A stretch of 64,000 nucleotides of DNA from Galeopsis tetrahit (lineage: Eukaryota > Streptophyta > Magnoliopsida > Lamiales > Lamiaceae). How positions within the stretch are numbered: the first letter of the stretch is position 1; each line of letters starts with the position of its first letter. Made by a program: the position numbers and the translations under genes. Shown here piece after piece: positions 57,801-64,000 of this stretch. Where the stretch lies: positions 5,687,001 through 5,751,000 of the forward strand of contig OY776124.1 of the NCBI GenBank assembly GCA_963675135.1, given 5' to 3'. The notes below the pieces were generated by a model that had not been told where the DNA came from, searched no databases, and saw only the letters and a list, made by a program, of their open reading frames with translations.

Positions 57801-60800
57801 TATATAATTGGTAATTGTTAGTTAGTTTTGATAATTAAACTAGGTTAATTAAATTAGTAATTATTGTTAAAAGTAGGGGTGTTGTACGTTTGATTAATAT
57901 AGTAATTATTGTTATTGTTATTATTTAAATTAAGTCATTATTAATTAGTTTGGTAAATTATTGATTTCATTAGTAACGTGATTTGTTATTGATTAAATTA
58001 GGAAATTATTGACTTAAATTACTAAAATGTTATTAATTAAATTAGAAAATTATTGATTTCATTACTATATTAATTATTGATTAATTTATTATACTTTTAA
58101 ATTTTATTTATTAAAATAGATGAATGAAGATGCTAGTGGGGCCTCAGGATCTCGACGTAGGCGGTCGAGAGCCGGCTCACTTAGGCCTGCTGAGCCTACT
58201 TTGATGCCGGCTCCTATGACGTCGTCGCCATCCGTTCCACAACATTCGCCGCCATCATCTCAGTCGTCAGCAGCTCGTCAACATCCCACGCGGGCCCGAG
58301 AAACCAGACTGAGAGTATGGATTGAGAGAGGACAGTAAGTAATTAATTAAATAATTTTAAGGTTTAACAATATTTAATAACATCAATTTTTATACATTTT
58401 TTAATTTATAATGTGTTTGTTTCTTAATATATAATGTCACAGATTACTTCCTGATAATGAGATATCGAAGATTTGCACTGATTCGATTGTTAAGTGCAAG
58501 GTTGCTGCGAATGCCTACTCTTGGCTGAAGGTGCCACCTACGAAAAAGGATGAATACTGGGAGAAATTCCAGGTATTTGAGTTTTTTTTTTTTTATGGAA
58601 GTTAAATACCCATCCCTTTTTCCCCTCCCCATGACTCGAACCCAGGACCTAAGGCCTAGGTAGTGGTGCTCTAACCACTTGAGCTATCCCACTTTGTCTC
58701 CAGGTATTTGAGTGCATTCAATTAAATATTAATAAACAATTTATTATATATATTATTTGATAAATATGCTGATCGAATATGTGCAGAAACATGCTTATTG
58801 GCTTAGGGAGTACTATTCGGACGACGATATTCACTCGTATTGGACTGCTTCATGTCAATCTAGGTATAATGAGGTAATGTACATCTGGAGGACTGCTTGG
58901 CGTAGTCGTGGCCAGGTGCAGACGTTGGGTACGGACGAAAATGGAGTCGACGTGTGGAACACGTTGACCACGTATTGGAGTAGCCCGGAGTACGTGCAGA
59001 AGTGTAATACTGCTCGAGCCAACCGTAGAAGTGATGTGGGAGGTGGGATGTAGGGTTGTAAATGAATCGAATAATTTTGCTCGATTCGGTATTCGTATTC
59101 GAATTTTGATATTCATATTCGAAATTTTATGATTCGAATTCGAATACAAATTTTTTTTTTGATTCGATTAATAAACGAATACAAATACAAAATTATGATA
59201 TTCGATTCGATATTTGTAAGTATTCGATTATATTTATAATATATATACATTAATATATTTTTAAATGTATATTTGTATCATGTCCTATAATATTATTTAA
59301 ATTATTATTTTAAAAAATTTCTCCATAAATTTTCGAATTGGATAGTTTCAAGTCGAATCGAATAGTATCGAATACGAATCAATTTCAAATAGAATACTTG
59401 AAAAATAATTTTTAAAATATGTTTTAAAAATTCGAATCGAATACTCGAATCGAATCGAATAGTATCGAATAATCAATCGAATCGAATACCGAATTAAATT
59501 TATTATTCGAAAATTAAACGAATACGAATACGAATATTCGAATATTTTCACGAATCGAATACTGCAGTATTCGCTTCGATTCGATTCGTTTACAACCCTA
59601 GTGGGATGTCAAGGCATCGGGGGGGTCCCTATCCGCGTATGAGCACTCAATTGCTCTAGTAAGTGTTCACTAAATTTATTTAAATTATTTATATTATATT
59701 ATATAAAATAATTTTTATATGCTCATTTGGTACGAAATAGGAGCGGGATCTTGGGCGTGAACCCACACACGTGGATCGGTTGAACCTTCTTCATCCGTTT
59801 GATCGAGATACGCAGACGTCCACATATGGACGCAGTACCGAGCTTCATGTAAGTTTAATTAAATTGTGATGTTTTTTTAATATTTAATTAATTAAATTTA
59901 TTGAACTATGTATTAATTTAAATTTTTTTTTTTAATTATGTAGTTGAATGTGAACCGGAGGATTGAAGAGGTCACGACACAGACTTCTGCTCAAGCCGGG
60001 CCCAGCGCTCCCCCTCCGCCTGATCTTAACCAGATTTACCTGGACGTTGCCCCGACTGATCGAGGACGGATCCTTGGCCTTGGCCGGATGAGCCGCACAG
60101 TGAGAGTTGCGTCGTCGTCCAGTTCGTCCCAGCGTGCATCGCAAGCCTCTATATCCTCCACTGCTGTTCCGGACCCGAACCTAGTCAACTGGATGAACCA
60201 CTACTTCCGACAGATAACTGACACTATGGGTCGATCGTTGGGGACGTCTGCTGATCAAATAGATACATGCTTTTCACAGGCGATGAGCGTTCCCCCTCCG
60301 CCTTTGAATGCTCCGGTTGGTCCAGTTCCCCCTACAGCTCCAATTCCAGCTCCAGATGCAGCCGCAGACGACGACATCGACTTGAATTTCGGTGGCGGTG
60401 ATGATTTTTTTAACTTTGCTGATGGTTGATGTTTGAACACTTTATTTTTCTGTCGAACTATTTATTATTCTGTTGGACATATTTATTTCGATTGATGCTT
60501 TTTTATCAATGGATTGTTTATTTATGTTATTGTTTTTAATTTGTACATAATTTTTCGATAGGTTTGGTATAAAGTAAGGCGTTTTTCGAATGGATGTATT
60601 GTTTTTTTTTAATTCCGCAAAATTACCGACGGAAATAAAAAATCCGTCGGAAATAAAGTCTGCCGACGGAAATTCCATCGGTCATGTACTCCACCGACGG
60701 AATTTTGGGCGCCACTCTACCGACAGAATTTCAAAATCCGTCAGTACATTCGAAACGTAGTCTACCGACGGAATTTCAAAATCCGTCGGTAGCGCGCAGT

Positions 60801-63800
60801 AATTTACAGAGGCTTTTTCCCCTTTTTCACTCAGTCTAAAAAAATTGTGGAAATTGTATGAAAGCAAGCAAATTTCGGTACATTTTTCTTTTTTACTTTG
60901 TTAAATTTTGTAGTTTAGTTGTGCATTTTATATGGTTGTAGTTTAATTAGTTGTGCATATTATATATTTGTAGTTTAGTTAATTGTGTATTTTAATTATA
61001 TTTTTTGTAGTTTAATTAGTTGTGCATTTTATATGTTTGTAAGAATTTTATGTTAAATGTTTAACAGATGGAATTGCCGGATTGTCGATGGATGTATTGT
61101 ACTCCTAGGTTCATTTTAGGAAATGTGAATGGTGAATTTTACAATGAACTTGTGTCATTTGTTGAATTTGCAAAGCTCCACCCACATTGCATGTATGGGG
61201 ATTGTATCAAGTGTCCGTACGTGTAATGCCAAAAAATGTCAAAATAAAATATTTAAGTCGATTGATGAGGTTTTGGTACATGTTCTGAAGAATGGTTTCA
61301 CTGTTAATTATTATAACTGGACATTTCACGGCGAAGGACGTTGGCCTTATAACTTTGATCAAGTTTTATACTATTACACTGCTGGTATCTATGAAAGACA
61401 AATACTCCATCCGTCCATGAAAAGTAGTCCCATTTGCCCTATTTTCTTTGTCCACAAAATGTAGTCCCATACCCTTTATGAAAACTATCACCCTTCAACC
61501 ATCACTTAATTACTCAAATTACCATCAACTTTATTCACAAACAATCACTTTATTCACAATGGAGCCCACAATACCATACAATACCCTTACTTTATCTACT
61601 TTATCTACCTTTTTCTTAAAATAAGTGCCCCACTACCATGGGACTACATTTCATGGATGGAGGAAGTATATGGTAATCAAGCCGGCACGAGTAATGAACA
61701 ACAGTTTGGTGGGGAACAACAATTTGGTGGGGAACAACAGTTTGGAGAGGAACAACAGTTTGGTGGGGAAGAACAACTTGGGGAGGGAGAACCCAATATG
61801 TATCAAACAATGATAATGGAAGCCGGTTTTTCAAATGTAGAAGAGGAGCCGACGGATGAAGCATTTCGGTTTTATGAAATGCTCAAATTTGTCGATCAAG
61901 ATTTGTATCCAGGTTGTGATTCTCACTCTCAACTGTCATTTAATGCCCGACTTATGGCTATCAAGACCGAGAACAAGCTTTCTAACAGGGCATATAAGCA
62001 AATGACACAATTATGCAGTGAGATCTGCCCTCCTGAGAATAAGGTGCCTACAACGTATCATCAAAGCAAGCAAATGATGAAAAATATGGGATTGCCGATC
62101 GAGAAGATTGATTGTTGTGTAAACGGTTGCATGTTATATTGGGGTGATGAAGATAACAATCTGAACATGTGTAGGATGTGTGGTCATCCTCGTTACAAAG
62201 AGCCACGTCGGAAGGGGCCCGCTGGTCAATCGAAGTCGTCGAAGAAGAAAGTGGCACACAAGAAGATGTATTATCTTCCAATCATTCCTCGTTTAATGAG
62301 ATTGTATCAATCTACTGCCACAGCACAACACATGACGTGGCATGCAACAGATTCGTCTTCGACCGAGTCTAGGGAGATGCGACATCCGGCGGACTCGGAG
62401 GCCTGGAAACACCTTGACAACGTGTATCCCAATTTTTCTTCTGAACCGAGGAATGTGAGGCTAGGTTTGTGTACTGATGGTTTTGCACCGTTTGGAAGCT
62501 TTGGAAAGCAGTATTCGTTGTGGCCGGTGATTCTGACTTCGTATAATCTTCCTCCATGGATGTGCTTGAAATCTCAAACAATGTTTCTAACTGTATTGGT
62601 GCCAGGTCCGTCAAATCCAAAGGATAAACTTGACGTTTATCTCCAGCCTCTTATAAAAGACTTGATCTTTTTATGGGAAAGTGGTGTCCAAACGTATGAT
62701 GTGTTCAGAAAATAGAATTTCACGATGCGTGCTGCTGTATTGTGGACCATTAGCGACTTTCCTACATATTATATGTTGTCTGGGTGGAAAACGGCTGGGT
62801 TGCAAGCATGTCCGTATTGTATGGAGCATTCTGAAGCTTTCAGTCTTCAGAAGAGTAGGAAAGTTACATGGTTCGATAATCACCGAAAGTTCTTACCTCG
62901 AGATCATCCATTTAGAAGGAATAAGAACAACTTCTTGAAGAACATAACATTTACAAACAATCGACCGCCCCTTTGAAACGGTATTTTAATTATGCAATTA
63001 TTTGATCTAGTATAATGTTATACGTATATTTTTTATTAATTTCTTCTAGTATAATGTTACCGTACAGGACAAAGGTTGTTACATGAGATTCAGTGGACGG
63101 GTTTGAAAAAATCTACTGAGGAAAATGCAGCAGAACACAACGGTCGAATCCCAGGTGGATGGAATAAAAAGAGTATTTTTTGGGATTTGCCATACTGGAG
63201 TTCATTATTGATCTGACACAGTTTGGACGTGATGCACATTGAGAAGAATGTGTTTGATAATGTGTTCCACACAATGGTGAACACAAAAGGCAAGATAAAA
63301 GATACTCCAAAGTCCCGGAAATAGCTGAACATTTATTGTCGTCGTAAAGAGTTGAAAATGGATCCCAGTACAGGTAAATATCCGAAGGCTTGCTACACAC
63401 TGGATAAGCCACAGAAACAACAAATGTGTCGTTGGATTCACGAGTTGAATTTTCCAGACAACTACGTGTCAAACTTGAGTCGATGCGCATACATAAACAG
63501 AGGTAAGGTTTCAGGGATGAAGAGTCACGATTGTCATGTTTTTATGCAGCGCTTGATACCGATTGCGTTCCGAGACGTTGTTCCTCTCAATGTGTGGAGG
63601 GCTATCACTGAATTAAGTCTTTTTTTTAGAGATTTAACATCTTCAACGATCAAGATCGATGATATGATTCGTTTGGAGCAAGACATTCCAGTGATTTTGT
63701 GTAAGTTGGAACAAATTTTTCCACCTAGCTTCTTCAACTCCATGGAACATTTACCCGTTCATTTAGCGTATGAAGCCAGAATTGGTGGTCCAGTGCAGTA

Positions 63801-64000
63801 CAGGTGGATGTACCCATTTGAAAGGTAAACTCTTACATGTTTCATTTTTTATACTACATGCATGTTCACTGAATTAATATATATATTTTTTTATTATAAA
63901 TCAGATATCTCCACAACTTGAAACGCAATGCTAAACAAAAGGCAAATGTGGAAGCATCGATTATTAATGCATATTTGAACGAAGAGGTTGACATGTTTTG

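Overview
The window is nuclear DNA of a flowering plant, most likely a eudicot. The evidence is AT-rich intergenic sequence, spliced genes with GT-AG introns, plant L1-type LINEs, Ty1/copia and other LTR elements, a CACTA transposon, a tRNA-derived SINE and many Stowaway, Tourist and hAT MITEs. No bacterial operons, rRNA genes, genuine tRNA genes or CRISPR arrays are present. Only two cellular genes look intact. One is a short AAA+ (CbbX/CfxQ-like) protein at 26718-28326 on the minus strand, in three exons. The other is a C2-domain protein of the elicitor-responsive / 16-kDa phloem-protein type at 36780-39068 on the minus strand, in five exons.

Layout. 1-2789: decayed AAA+ copy whose introns hold a MULE-like element and a MITE. 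2912-4948: Tourist-like MITE split by a 1.84-kb solo LTR; the U3 of that LTR carries 16 copies of a palindrome of the CTCGGCCGAG type. 5689-7205: truncated copia gag with a nested Tourist-like MITE. About 7205-23300: minus-strand tandem array of five near-identical truncated LINE copies with a 2,933-bp period, interrupted by a 1.4-kb spacer. 23638-28326: convergent C2 pseudogene (split by a non-coding LTR element) and AAA+ gene. 28690-31260: MULE-like element with long inverted arms. 31330-34677: remnant of a second LTR of the palindrome type and the 3' end of a copia element. 35199-35986: hAT element. 36024-39068: second convergent AAA+/C2 pair, inverted relative to the first, with the AAA+ member broken and the C2 gene intact. 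39305-49485: gene-poor DNA with MITEs and two more copies of the MULE-like family. 49575-54909: 5'-truncated, mutated LINE with a clear 16-bp target-site duplication. 56250-56945: GC-rich ORF-like sequence, a 94-bp hairpin and a cluster of GTCGAC sites. 56949-64000: 5' part of a CACTA transposon with a TnpA-like gene and a decayed TNP2 transposase gene, itself hit by a SINE, a hAT MITE and a Stowaway. The element runs off the right edge.

How it fits together. The two cellular genes descend from one convergent pair (AAA+ facing C2, 3' ends together) that was copied in inverted orientation; at each site a different partner survived. The rest is layered transposon history, and several insertions can be ordered by nesting. 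The most unusual feature is the LINE array. LINEs normally insert singly and 5'-truncated. Here 3'-truncated units are repeated head to tail through a 4-bp microhomology junction, which creates in-frame reverse transcriptase/ORF1 fusion ORFs. All functional statements are inferences from sequence reading; no database search was run.
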